Source: Gellertiella hungarica
Lineage (GTDB): Bacteria > Pseudomonadota > Alphaproteobacteria > Rhizobiales > Rhizobiaceae
Assembly: GCF_014197145.1 (NCBI RefSeq)
Contig: NZ_JACIEZ010000007.1
Span: forward strand, 124,001-188,000
DNA length: 64,000 nt
Direction: 5' to 3'
Shown here piece after piece: positions 24,958 to 33,058 of the stretch. The stretch's first letter is position 1. Each line of letters starts with the position of its first letter. The translations under genes and the position numbers were made by a program. Below the pieces are notes generated by a model. The model saw only the letters and a program-made list of their open reading frames with translations, ran no database searches and had not been told where the DNA came from.

Positions 24958-25389
24958 ATGTCGCTCCGCCAGATCCTGCTCGAGGAAATCACCGCCCTCA
25001 CGCGGCACATGCGCACCGTTTTCGATGCGCGCGTGCGGGTGCGCGGCCTGACCCTTGCCCGCGCCCGCATCCTCCTCCGGCTGAAGCGCGCCGGGGAGGG
25101 GGAGACGCAGAAGCGGCTTGCCGACGCGCTTGACATCGAGGCGCCGACGCTGGTCCGCCTGCTCGACAGCCTGGAGGAGGCCGGTTCCATCGCCCGCATC
25201 GCCGTCGAGGGCGACCGCCGCGCCAAGGGCATCGTGCTGACCGAAAGCGGTGAGGCCGAGGCGGATGCGCTGGAAGACACGCTCGACGACTTCAGGAGCG
25301 ATCTCCTCGCCGGCATCGACGAGAAGGACCTCGACGTCACGCTCCGCGTTATCAGGCAGATGCTCGGCAACCTGGAGACCATGGCGTGA
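24958..25389 (+). CDS. MarR family transcriptional regulator
   Basis: A 143-residue winged-helix repressor. The recognition region is TQKRLADALDIEAPTLVRLLDSLEEAGSIARI (about residues 43-74), followed by the wing with EGDRRAKGIVLTESG. The start is ambiguous: ATGs at 24949 and 24958 are both in frame, with no clear ribosome site for either. The gene overlaps the MFS gene by 4 bases and heads an efflux operon, so it most likely represses its own operon until an inducing compound binds. Confidence 0.92.
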   Translation: MSLRQILLEEITALTRHMRTVFDARVRVRGLTLARARILLRLKRAGEGETQKRLADALDIEAPTLVRLLDSLEEAGSIARIAVEGDRRAKGIVLTESGEAEADALEDTLDDFRSDLLAGIDEKDLDVTLRVIRQMLGNLETMA

Positions 25390-27113
25390 CCCCCCTGCCG
25401 CGAAAGGACGAATCGCAGGAAGATGAGGCGCTGGCCGGCGGAACGGCCGGCGCTCCCTCCCCGCAGCCGGCGCCGGCCGCTGCCGAGGGCGCGATCGGCG
25501 CCCCGCCCGCCGGGGCGGACCGGCCGCAGGCGCTCGTCATGTCGCGAGGGCGGGCGCTTGCCTATATCGGCGCTGCCGTTCTCCTCGGGCTGGCGCAGGG
25601 CCTCGGCATGAATGCCATTGCCGCCAACATCAACCAGATCCAGGGCTCCTTCGGCGTCACCGCGACCGAAGCCACCTGGCTGATGGCCGCCTACATGGCG
25701 CCCAATGCCAGCCTTTCGCTGATCCTCATCAAGGTGCGCAACCAGTTCGGCCTCAGGCGCTTCGCCGAGATCGGCATCGTGCTCTTCGCCCTCGTCTCCG
25801 CGGTTCATCTCTATGTGGACGATTTCCGGACCGCGCTGGTGCTGCGCTTCTTTGCCGGCATGGCGGCCTCGCCGATGTCCTCGCTCGCCTTCCTCTACAT
25901 GCTCGAGCCCTTCGCGCCCGCCCGGAAGATGACGCTCGGGCTCTGCCTGTCGCTTGCCAACATCGCGATCGCCACGCCGGTTGCGCGGCTCATCTCGCCG
26001 CCGCTCCTCGATCTCGGCCAGTGGCATGCGGTCTATACGGTGGAGATGGGCTTTGCGCTCCTGGCGCTGATCGCGGTCTACCGGCTGCCGCTCAGCCCGC
26101 AGCCGCGGACCCATGTCATCACCCTTGCCGATATCGTCAGCTACCTGTTCCTGGCGGTCGGCTTCGGCGCGCTTTCCGTAGTGCTGATCGTCGGCCGGCT
26201 CTACTGGTGGATGGAGGCGCCCTGGCTCGGCGTGCTGCTGGCGACCGGTCTCCTCAGCCTCTCGGTCTCGGTGATCATCGAGCTGAACCGGGAAGCGCCG
26301 CTCATCGACGTGCGCTGGCTCACCAGCGCGCCGATCCTGCATTTTGCCGCGGTGCTGCTCACCTTCCGCATCCTGCTGTCCGAGCAGTCGGCGGGCGCGA
26401 TCCCCTTCCTCACCCAGCTTGGTGTCGCGCCGGCACAGATCGCGGTTCTCTGGGCCACCATGCTGGTGTCCTCCGTGGTGGCGGGGCTTGCCTGTGCCTT
26501 CGTGCTGAAGCCGGGCCGCGAGCCGCTCATCCATCTGGTGGCGCTGGTGATGATCGGAACCGGAGCCCTCCTCGATTCCTTCTCGACCAGCCTCACCCGC
26601 CCCGAACAGATGATCGCGAGCCAGATGCTGATTGCGGCGGGCGGCGCGCTCTTCCTGCCGCCGGCCCTGTCTTCCGGCATGATGATGGCGCTGAAGAATG
26701 GACCGAACTACATCCTGAGCTTCATCGTCGTCTTTCTCACCACGCAGAATATCGGCGGCCTGATCGGCTCGGCCCTCCTCGGCACCTTCGTGACGGTGCG
26801 GGAGAAATTCCATTCCAGCCAGCTGGTGGAGCATCTGACCCTGACCGATCCGCTGGTCGCGCAGCGGATCGGTCAGCTCGGCGGCGCCTATGGCAAGACC
26901 ATCGGCGACCGGGGGCTCCTCCAGGCCGAAGGGGCGCAGCTTCTCTCCCAGCAGGCCAGCCGCGAGGCCTATGTGCTCGCCTACAACGACCTGTTCCGGC
27001 TGATCGCCATTCTCTGCGCGGTGGCGCTGGCGGGACTTCTGCTCGACCTCGCCCTGCGCCGCCTCAGAACCCGACCCTCCGTTTCCAACGATCCGATTGT
27101 GCAAAAGCCATGA
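25386..27113 (+). CDS. MFS transporter, DHA2/EmrB-like drug efflux permease
   Basis: A 575-residue inner-membrane exporter with about 14 hydrophobic segments and a long Ala/Pro-rich cytoplasmic N-terminus (first 45 residues). LMAAYMAPNASLSLIL and the surrounding pattern ATEATWL are typical of the EmrB/FarB drug:H+ antiporters. It starts with GTG within the MarR stop (overlap of 4 bases) and overlaps the HlyD gene by 4 bases, so the three proteins are produced together. It probably works with the periplasmic adaptor and an outer-membrane TolC encoded elsewhere. Substrate unknown. Confidence 0.93.
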   Translation: MTPLPRKDESQEDEALAGGTAGAPSPQPAPAAAEGAIGAPPAGADRPQALVMSRGRALAYIGAAVLLGLAQGLGMNAIAANINQIQGSFGVTATEATWLMAAYMAPNASLSLILIKVRNQFGLRRFAEIGIVLFALVSAVHLYVDDFRTALVLRFFAGMAASPMSSLAFLYMLEPFAPARKMTLGLCLSLANIAIATPVARLISPPLLDLGQWHAVYTVEMGFALLALIAVYRLPLSPQPRTHVITLADIVSYLFLAVGFGALSVVLIVGRLYWWMEAPWLGVLLATGLLSLSVSVIIELNREAPLIDVRWLTSAPILHFAAVLLTFRILLSEQSAGAIPFLTQLGVAPAQIAVLWATMLVSSVVAGLACAFVLKPGREPLIHLVALVMIGTGALLDSFSTSLTRPEQMIASQMLIAAGGALFLPPALSSGMMMALKNGPNYILSFIVVFLTTQNIGGLIGSALLGTFVTVREKFHSSQLVEHLTLTDPLVAQRIGQLGGAYGKTIGDRGLLQAEGAQLLSQQASREAYVLAYNDLFRLIAILCAVALAGLLLDLALRRLRTRPSVSNDPIVQKP

Positions 27114-28150
27114 AACCGCTCTCCCGCCTCGTCGCCTCCCTCATCGCAGCCGCCATTGCCCTTCTGGGCATCGGCCTCATCCTCTTCGCGTGGCACCTGC
27201 CGCCCTTCGCCAACCGGCCCGAGATGACGGAGAATGCCTATGTGCGCGGCCAGGTGACGATCCTTTCGCCGCAGGTCTCCGGCTATGTGGCCGAGGTGAC
27301 CGTGAAGGACTTCGAGCGGGTGAAGGCCGGGCAGGTGCTCTTGAAAATCGACGACCGGATCTACCGCCAGAAGGTCAAGCAGGCGGAGGCCAACCTGAAG
27401 GCTCAGGAGGCGCAGATCGCCAGCCTGGAGCAGAAGCGCCGCTCCGCCGAAGCCAAGCTGGAAGCCGGACGGGTGCAGATCACCAGCGCCGAAAGTGCGC
27501 TGAAGACCGCCGAAGCCACGCTGGAGCGCAACCGGGGGCTCGCCGCAAAGACGGTGGTTTCGCAAAGCGCGCTGGAGCAGAGCGAGAGCATGGTGGAGCA
27601 GGCCCGTGCCGCCCTTGCCGTGGCATCGGCCAGCCAGAAGGTGCTGGAGCAGGATGTGGAGGCGATCGAGGTGTCCCGGCAGGGCTTCGAGGCGGCGGTG
27701 GACGGCGCCCGCGCCGCGCTCGAGCTTGCCCGCATCGATCTCGCCAATACCGCGATCACGGCGCCCGCGGACGGGCGGCTTGGCGAGGTCGGGGCCCGAA
27801 AGGGCGCCTTTGTCACCATGGGCACGCAGCTGATGGCGGTGGTGCTGGACAAGGTCTGGGTGACGGCCAACTTCAAGGAGACCCAGCTGCCGGACATCCG
27901 CGTCGGCCAGCAGGTCACCTTTACGGTGGACGCCCTGGACCACCATGTCTTCCGGGGCCGGATCGAAAGCCTCTCGCCGGCGACCGGCAGCGAGTTTAGC
28001 GTGCTGAAGCCCGACAACGCCACCGGCAACTTCACTAAGGTGGCGCAGCGCGTGCCGATCCGCATTGCCATCGAGGAAGGACAGGCCGGCGCCGGCAGGC
28101 TGGAACCCGGCATGTCCGTCGTCGTCACGGTGCCGAAGCTCCCCTCCTGA
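27110..28150 (+). CDS. HlyD/EmrA-family membrane fusion protein
   Basis: A 346-residue periplasmic adaptor anchored by one N-terminal helix (about residues 8-30). The biotinyl-lipoyl-like half motifs are TILSPQVSGYVAEVTVKDFERVKAGQVL and ITAPADGRLGEVGARKGAFV; between them lies a long coiled-coil hairpin (about 85-210) rich in Ala, Glu and Lys. The C-terminal beta-barrel includes VTANFKETQLPDIRVGQQV. It completes the MarR-MFS-HlyD operon and links the permease to an outer-membrane channel. Confidence 0.94.
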   Translation: MKPLSRLVASLIAAAIALLGIGLILFAWHLPPFANRPEMTENAYVRGQVTILSPQVSGYVAEVTVKDFERVKAGQVLLKIDDRIYRQKVKQAEANLKAQEAQIASLEQKRRSAEAKLEAGRVQITSAESALKTAEATLERNRGLAAKTVVSQSALEQSESMVEQARAALAVASASQKVLEQDVEAIEVSRQGFEAAVDGARAALELARIDLANTAITAPADGRLGEVGARKGAFVTMGTQLMAVVLDKVWVTANFKETQLPDIRVGQQVTFTVDALDHHVFRGRIESLSPATGSEFSVLKPDNATGNFTKVAQRVPIRIAIEEGQAGAGRLEPGMSVVVTVPKLPS

Positions 28151-28205
28151 ACAAAACCGGCTATCGGGGGTTTAGCTCCGGCAAGCCAACCCACCAGGAA
28201 AGACC

Positions 28206-29168
28206 ATGTCCGTCGGATTGATCGCGCTTCTCGATGATATCGCAGCCCTCGCAAAACTCACCGCCGCCTCGCTCGACGATGTCGCAGCCCAGGCCTTGCG
28301 CACCAGCGTCAAGGCGGCCGGGGTCGTCATCGACGACACCGCGGTGACGCCGCGCTATGTGGTGGGGCTTGCCCCGCAGCGCGAACTGCCGATCATCGGC
28401 AAGATCGCCGCGGGGTCGCTGCGCAACAAGCTTCTGGTGCTCTTGCCGCTCTGCCTTCTCCTGGAGCGCTTTGCGCCGTTTCTCGTCACGCCCCTGCTGA
28501 TGATCGGCGGGCTCTATCTCTGCTACGAGGGCGCCGAGAAGCTGATGGAGGCGCTGGGGGCGGCGGACGAGCACGAAGACGGCGCGGACGGCGAGCCGAC
28601 AAGCCCCGACGATCTGGAGAAGCGCACGGTTTCCGGCGCGATCCGCACGGATTTCATCCTGTCCGCGGAAATCATGACGCTGTCGCTTGCCAGCATCGAG
28701 CTGACATCGCTCCTGTCCCAGGCGCTGGTGCTCGCTCTCGTCGGCGTCGTCATCACCGCCGGCGTGTATGGGGCCGTCGCGCTGATCGTGAAGGCCGACG
28801 ACATCGGCCTTGCCATGGCGCGGGGCGCGACGGGCCTGCGCCGCCGCTTCGGCTGCTGGCTGGTGCGCAGCGTCCCGGTTTTTCTCGATGCGCTGGCCGT
28901 TCTCGGCACGGCGGCGATGCTGTGGGTCGGCGGCAACATTCTGGTTCACGGGCTGGCGAGCTGGGGCCTCGGTGCGCCCGAACACCTGATCGAAGGCGTC
29001 GGCGAGCATGCAGCCAGCCTCTTCGGCCTCTTTCCGGAGGCCGTCCGCTGGCTGTCCACCGCGCTGGTGGACATGGTCATCGGCACCCTCGTCGGCGGCC
29101 TCCTCGTCCTGCTGCTGCGGCTCGTTCTGGCGACCGGGCTTTTTTCCGCGCGCGGCGCGTCCCGCTGA
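28206..29168 (+). CDS. DUF808 family membrane protein (YedI-like)
   Basis: A 320-residue inner-membrane protein. It begins with the family signature SVGLIALLDDIAALAKLTAASLDDVAAQA and KAAGVVIDDTAVTPRYVVG. Several membrane helices follow, at about residues 72-102, 172-200, 215-245 and 285-310. An acidic loop near residues 115-140 faces the cytoplasm. AGGAAAG precedes the ATG. No biochemical function is established for the family; proximity to EcfG-like promoters suggests a stress role, by inference only. Confidence 0.88.
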   Translation: MSVGLIALLDDIAALAKLTAASLDDVAAQALRTSVKAAGVVIDDTAVTPRYVVGLAPQRELPIIGKIAAGSLRNKLLVLLPLCLLLERFAPFLVTPLLMIGGLYLCYEGAEKLMEALGAADEHEDGADGEPTSPDDLEKRTVSGAIRTDFILSAEIMTLSLASIELTSLLSQALVLALVGVVITAGVYGAVALIVKADDIGLAMARGATGLRRRFGCWLVRSVPVFLDALAVLGTAAMLWVGGNILVHGLASWGLGAPEHLIEGVGEHAASLFGLFPEAVRWLSTALVDMVIGTLVGGLLVLLLRLVLATGLFSARGASR

Positions 29169-29183
29169 CGGGACCCACTCCCG

Positions 29184-29208
29184 GGAACGGGCGCCGCCCC
29201 CCGGCGTT
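29184..29208 (+). promoter_or_regulatory. EcfG/RpoE2-type general stress promoter
   Basis: GGAAC (29184-29188) and CGTT (29205-29208) are separated by exactly 16 bases, a perfect match to the general stress consensus. It lies 36 bases before the small acidic gene at 29245. The presumed sigma factor is EcfG, encoded elsewhere. Confidence 0.75.
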
Positions 29209-29244
29209 TCTATCCGTCACGCGGCGACCGGAAGGAGAACGGGC

Positions 29245-29427
29245 ATGGACAAGGACAAGCAGGCGCAGGAAGCCATCGAGGAAACGGCAGTGCCGGCCAA
29301 GAAGGCGGATAGCCCGCCGGCAGGACCCCATGCGGAGGAAAAGCTCACAGACGGCATGAAGACGCCGGGCACGGGGCTCCTGCCCGACAAGGACGACGGC
29401 GGCGACGTTTCCGCCGCCTCGGGTTGA
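29245..29427 (+). CDS. Small hydrophilic stress-associated protein (hypothetical)
   Basis: A 60-residue, highly charged protein (MDKDKQAQEAIEETAVPAKK...) without hydrophobic segments or Cys, probably disordered. GAAGGAG lies 8 bases before the ATG, and a perfect EcfG-type promoter is just upstream. Short disordered hydrophilic proteins of this kind are common in the general stress regulon and may protect against drying or osmotic stress, but that is inference. A terminator follows directly. Confidence 0.68.
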   Translation: MDKDKQAQEAIEETAVPAKKADSPPAGPHAEEKLTDGMKTPGTGLLPDKDDGGDVSAASG

Positions 29428-29458
29428 GCCACCCGCTGAAACGGGATGAGAACAAGAA

Positions 29459-29482
29459 GGGGCGCCCGGAGCGCCCCTTTTT
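29459..29482 (+). terminator. Terminator between small acidic gene and ferritin-like gene
   Basis: GGGGCGC (29459-29465) pairs with GCGCCCC (29471-29477) and five T residues follow. It lies between convergent genes and ends the plus-strand one; the minus strand has only a short U run. Confidence 0.85.
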
Positions 29483-29503
29483 GCTGTTCCGATCCCGCCG
29501 CGG

Positions 29504-29953
29504 TCAGAGCCGGTCGGCGGTGCTGTCCATCCAGGCGCGGTGACGTTCCTCGTCATGCAGGGCCTTTTCGAAGAAGGCGCGGGATTTCGGGATGGCGTCC
29601 CGATGGCGCGCCGCGCGCTCGTAGGCGGTGACCGTATCGTCCTCGTTGGTCTTCATGGCCTTGAGGATGGCGGCATCGCCCATCAGGTCGGCAAGCGCGA
29701 TCTTGCCGGTGGTGAGCATCTGCTTCATGTCGCCCTCGGTGGGAGCCTCGGTGCCGATTTCGCGCGCCATCTCGTTCAGCACCTGCAGGTGCTGGAGGTG
29801 ATCCTCGCGGAAGCGGGCGATCTGGCTGGAGAGCTCGGGGCTGTCGAGCCTTTCGATGCAGGACTCGTAAGCCGCAATCGCATCATGTTCGAGATAGATG
29901 AGATTGGTGACGAGATCGTTGATGCTGGATTCGTTTCCGACCATGGTAACCAT
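29504..29953 (-). CDS. Ferritin-like four-helix-bundle protein (DUF2383 type)
   Basis: A 149-residue helical protein. Helix 1 has LVTNLIYLEHDAIAAYESCIERL with Glu and His; helix 2 has FREDHLQHLQVLNEMAREIG; helix 3 has KTNEDDTVTAYERAARH; helix 4 has FFEKALHDEERHRAWMDS. The regularly spaced Glu and His residues could form a di-iron site, as in ferritin-like and rubrerythrin-like proteins, so oxidative or metal-stress protection is likely. CAGGAAACATC precedes the ATG. A GGAAC-N16-GGTT promoter about 40 bases upstream indicates general stress control. Confidence 0.82.
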   Translation of the reverse strand: MVTMVGNESSINDLVTNLIYLEHDAIAAYESCIERLDSPELSSQIARFREDHLQHLQVLNEMAREIGTEAPTEGDMKQMLTTGKIALADLMGDAAILKAMKTNEDDTVTAYERAARHRDAIPKSRAFFEKALHDEERHRAWMDSTADRL

Positions 29954-29990
29954 GATGTTTCCTGTCCTTCCGGTTGTTTCGCGGTGGGAA

Positions 29991-30015
29991 AACCGGCGAG
30001 ACGCGCGGATGTTCC
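29991..30015 (-). promoter_or_regulatory. EcfG/RpoE2-type promoter of the ferritin-like gene
   Basis: On the minus strand GGAAC (30015-30011) is followed after 16 bases by GGTT (29994-29991), matching GGAAC-N18/19-TT. It points at the ferritin-like gene. Confidence 0.7.
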
Positions 30016-30071
30016 GCTCCAGCGGCCGGTGCCCGGCCCGTCGATCCGCAGCCCGGTGCGCGAGGGGCGAG

Positions 30072-30096
30072 GGAACTTTGTCGGCCTCCCGCGATT
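30072..30096 (+). promoter_or_regulatory. EcfG/RpoE2-type promoter of the membrane stress operon
   Basis: GGAAC (30072-30076), 18 bases, then TT (30095-30096) fits the looser GGAAC-N18/19-TT form, though the -10 lacks CG. It lies 55 bases before the gene at 30151 and is divergent from the promoter at 29991-30015. Confidence 0.55.
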
Positions 30097-30150
30097 ATCG
30101 GTACGGCACGCTGCAGATGGCAGCCGCTCACCAGCACCGGGAGATTTCCT

Positions 30151-31200
30151 ATGACCGATTATCCAACCACAAGCGGAGACGGGCAGAACCGAGGCGCTTC
30201 CGCGTCGCAGACCGACTCCGGCACACACAGCGAGCGACAGGCCTCGGGCCTCGGCAGCCTCCAGGAGAAGGCGGCCCAGGATTTCAGCGAGATCCGCGAG
30301 GCGGCCAAGAACCAGGCAAGCCAGGCGCTCGACAAGTCCGCCGAGATGGCGGCCGAGAAGAAGAACTATGTGGCCGAACAACTTTCCGGCGTTGCCGAAG
30401 CCCTCGAGAAGGTGGGCGGCGAGATGAAGGATGGCGAATACGGCATGATCGGGCGCTACGCCCGCGATCTCGGCGGCAGCGCCCGGCGGCTCGCGACCGA
30501 TCTGAAGAACCGCGACATGAGCGAGGTGGTGTCAATGGCCGAGAACTTCGGCCGGCGCCAGCCGGTGGCCTTCCTCGGCCTTGCCGCGCTTGCGGGCCTT
30601 GCCGCAAGCCGCTTCGTCACCGCTTCCGCCCATCGCCACGGTTCGCACGGCACGGCCCGCACCGGCGCGGGCGCCATGACCTCCGCCAATCCGATGGCGG
30701 GCCGGGCAAACGAATTCGCCTCCGGTTCCGGCGCCACCAACCCCTCGAACCCGGCCCCCCAGGCCTCCCATTCGACGACCGGCCAGTCCTCCGTAGGCCA
30801 GTCTTCCGGGATGCAGGCCGGCGGTAGCCAGTCGGGCATGGGTCAAACGGGCGCGGGTCAGGCGGGTGCCAGCCGCAGTTCCGGGCTGCCCGGCGGTCCC
30901 TCGCCCTTCTCGCAGGATGCCTCGCGTTCCGGCTCCGGCGCCGATCAGGGCACGTCCCGTCCGGCCGGCGGCATGGAGGCGACGGGCATCGGCGGCACGG
31001 GCCTCGGTACCTCGCGCGACCGTCCGTCGAGCAGCACCGACACGCCGACGCTCAGCCCCTCCGGCCCCAACCCCCATCCGGCGGGCCGGGTCTCCATCGG
31101 CGAGACTTCGGTCGGCCAGTCCTCCGTGAGCCCCGCCTCGCCGCAGGGCCAGTCCAACCGTCCCAACAACTCCAGCAATGAGGGCCGTTCCCATGTCTAG
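30151..31200 (+). CDS. Membrane-anchored stress protein with disordered Gly/Ser/Gln tail
   Basis: A 349-residue protein of two unlike halves. Residues 35-135 form amphipathic helices like those of ElaB/YqjD-type ribosome- or membrane-associated proteins (QALDKSAEMAAEKKNYVAEQLSGVAEALEKVGGEM). A hydrophobic segment lies at about residues 139-155 (VAFLGLAALAGLAASRF). The rest is low-complexity, rich in Gly, Ser, Gln and Thr, with repeats of the type GQSSVGQSS. GGGAG precedes the ATG. It heads a three-gene overlapping operon with the holin-like and DUF3618 genes and probably belongs to the general stress response. No enzymatic role is visible. Confidence 0.8.
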   Translation: MTDYPTTSGDGQNRGASASQTDSGTHSERQASGLGSLQEKAAQDFSEIREAAKNQASQALDKSAEMAAEKKNYVAEQLSGVAEALEKVGGEMKDGEYGMIGRYARDLGGSARRLATDLKNRDMSEVVSMAENFGRRQPVAFLGLAALAGLAASRFVTASAHRHGSHGTARTGAGAMTSANPMAGRANEFASGSGATNPSNPAPQASHSTTGQSSVGQSSGMQAGGSQSGMGQTGAGQAGASRSSGLPGGPSPFSQDASRSGSGADQGTSRPAGGMEATGIGGTGLGTSRDRPSSSTDTPTLSPSGPNPHPAGRVSIGETSVGQSSVSPASPQGQSNRPNNSSNEGRSHV

Positions 31201-31609
31201 CAGCGATAACCGTCCCCTCGGAGAACTGGTCTCCGGCCTGGTCGGCGATCTCTCCAGCCTCTTCCGCAAGGAAATAGACCTGGCCAAGCGCGAGGCATCC
31301 GAAAAGTTCACCTTCGCCATGGGCGGGGTGGAAATGCTGGTCGCCGGCATGGTGCTGGCGATCGGGGCCATCGGCGTGCTGCTTTCGGCGCTCGTCAGCG
31401 GCCTGGCCGCCTTCCTCGTCGCACAGGGAATGTCCGAGCCCGGCGCCAATGCGCTGGCCGCGGTCATCGTCGGCGTGGTGGTCGCGGGCGTTGCCTGGAT
31501 GTCCATGTCGCGCGGCCTTTCCATCCTGCGCGGAACAGACCTTTCGCTCGACCGGACCGGCCGCTCGCTGCGCCGTGATGCCGAGGTCGTCAAGGAGAAA
31601 CTGTCATGA
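31193..31609 (+). CDS. Phage-holin-like superfamily III protein (DUF1469/YqjE type)
   Basis: A 138-residue protein. A short amphipathic N-terminus (LGELVSGLVGDLSSLFRKEIDLAKREA) is followed by two membrane helices (about residues 47-72 and 83-103). It is the YqjE/DUF1469 family found beside YqjD- and DUF3618-like genes; the holin label comes from fold similarity and no lysis genes are nearby. The ATG at 31193 overlaps the previous stop by 8 bases and the gene overlaps the next by 4, so production is coupled. Confidence 0.88.
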   Translation: MSSSDNRPLGELVSGLVGDLSSLFRKEIDLAKREASEKFTFAMGGVEMLVAGMVLAIGAIGVLLSALVSGLAAFLVAQGMSEPGANALAAVIVGVVVAGVAWMSMSRGLSILRGTDLSLDRTGRSLRRDAEVVKEKLS

Positions 31610-32655
31610 GTTACGATTACGAAAAATCCTCCGCCGACATCGAGCGCGAGATCGAGAACGACCGGGAGCGGATCGGCGAGAAGCTGTCCGCCATCCAGGA
31701 CAAGCTGACCCCCGGGCAGCTGATCGACGAGGCGCTCGGCTACCTGCGCTCGAGCGGCGGTGCCGAATATATCGGCAATCTCGGCTCCTCGATGAAATCC
31801 AATCCGGTGCCGGTGGCACTCATGGGCATCAGCCTTGCGTGGCTGATGGCCGGCAACGGGTCGGGCAACGGCTCCTCCGCGAGCACGGGCACCAACCGGG
31901 CAAGCATCGCGACCTCGGACTATCCGCTCGCGACCGTCAGCGGCGAGGTGCGCCGCACCGGCCCGCCGCGCATGGAGAACGGCAACCACTATTCCGACTT
32001 CGTGGACACGACGGGCAAGCGCTTCCGGGCGCTGACCGACAAGTCGGGCCGCCGCGCCGGCGACTTCATGGATGAGGCAGGCGGCGTGTTCCGCGGCTTT
32101 GCCGACAGCACCGGGCGCCGCATCACCGAGTTCCGCGACGAAACGGGATCGCTGATCGACGACGCGCTCGGCTGGGCCGCCGATACCTGGGCCGCCGCAC
32201 GCGAAAGCGCCGGCGGCGTGGTGGACAGCGTCACCCGCAGCCTGTCGGGCATGGGCTCGTCCATCGGCTCCGGTTCCTCCTCGGCCATGTCGGGCGTCCA
32301 GGATCAGGCCAGCCGCCTCAACGACATGATCCTGCGCAACTTCCGCGACCAGCCGCTGGTGGCGGGCGCACTGGCCTTTGCCGCCGGTGCGGCCATCGGT
32401 GCGGCCCTTCCCCATACGGAGCGCGAGGACGAGCTGATGGGCGAGGCCGCCGACCAGCTGAAGAACGATCTCGGCGAGCGCTCGGCCGATCTCATGGATC
32501 AGGGCAAGAAGATGGCCGGGGATGTCTACGAGAAGGCCGTGACCATGGCCGACGAGCTGCATGACACCGCCCGCGAGCGGATCATCGAGGAAAGCCGCAA
32601 CTTCCGCGAACCGTCCCGGGACGGCGCGGGCCGCGGCGCCGGCGCCGGTCTCTGA
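31606..32655 (+). CDS. DUF3618 domain membrane protein
   Basis: A 349-residue protein starting with the DUF3618 signature (SSADIEREIENDRERIGEKLSAIQDKLTPGQLIDEAL, residues 8-44). A weak hydrophobic segment is near residues 68-82 (VPVALMGISLAWLMAG). A middle part carries repeats of the form DxTGxRxxxFxDExG (about residues 128-185), and a second hydrophobic Ala/Gly-rich segment is near residues 250-268. The C-terminus is charged and helical. It is the last gene of the stress operon. The family is common in Rhizobiales and of unknown function. Confidence 0.85.
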   Translation: MSYDYEKSSADIEREIENDRERIGEKLSAIQDKLTPGQLIDEALGYLRSSGGAEYIGNLGSSMKSNPVPVALMGISLAWLMAGNGSGNGSSASTGTNRASIATSDYPLATVSGEVRRTGPPRMENGNHYSDFVDTTGKRFRALTDKSGRRAGDFMDEAGGVFRGFADSTGRRITEFRDETGSLIDDALGWAADTWAAARESAGGVVDSVTRSLSGMGSSIGSGSSSAMSGVQDQASRLNDMILRNFRDQPLVAGALAFAAGAAIGAALPHTEREDELMGEAADQLKNDLGERSADLMDQGKKMAGDVYEKAVTMADELHDTARERIIEESRNFREPSRDGAGRGAGAGL

Positions 32656-32673
32656 GACGGGTCACCCGAACGG

Positions 32674-32700
32674 AAAACCGCCCCCTTCCGGGGCGGTTTT
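32674..32700 (+). terminator. Terminator after the DUF3618 gene
   Basis: AAAACCGCCCC (32674-32684) pairs with GGGGCGGTTTT (32690-32700) in an 11-bp stem with T residues at the end. It is symmetric and may also stop the convergent HhH gene. Confidence 0.85.
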
Positions 32701-32720
32701 CGCGTGTCTGCGGCACCGGT

Positions 32721-32966
32721 TCAGAGGGAGCGGCGACCGGCGCCTCGATGTGGCGGCAGGACTGTCCTGATGATGGAAAGGGCGCGCTTGCCGATGCCGG
32801 GAACGGCGAGAAGCTCCGCGTCGCTCAGCGTGTCCAGCAGGCTCATCCGCTTGATCCCGCCGGCCCTCAGGGCACGGATGATCCAGGCGGGCAGGGGGCT
32901 TCGGATCACCAGATCGCTTTCACGCCGTGCCGGTTTCGGGTCTTCCGCGCTCTGTCCTGCCGGCAT
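32721..32966 (-). CDS. Small helix-hairpin-helix protein
   Basis: An 81-residue basic protein. Its second half has a helix-hairpin-helix motif (LLDTLSDAELLAVPGIGKRALSIIRTVLP) like that of the RNA polymerase alpha C-terminal domain and of DNA-binding HhH proteins; PGIGKRAL is the hairpin that contacts the DNA backbone. The ribosome site is weak, so the exact start is uncertain. It is convergent with the stress operon and lies downstream of the dehydrogenase pair. Confidence 0.6.
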   Translation of the reverse strand: MPAGQSAEDPKPARRESDLVIRSPLPAWIIRALRAGGIKRMSLLDTLSDAELLAVPGIGKRALSIIRTVLPPHRGAGRRSL

Positions 32967-33058
32967 GATGGAGACGATCCTCTGTTCCTCGCCTCAAAAC
33001 CGCCGGAAGGCGGAGCGGTTCCCGCCCGGACGGAAAATGCCGGTCTGCCGCGCCCGGT

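Noticed and set aside
31193-31609. Prophage holin
   Set aside because: It lies in a stress operon with no endolysin, spanin or other phage gene near, so the holin name is only a fold label.
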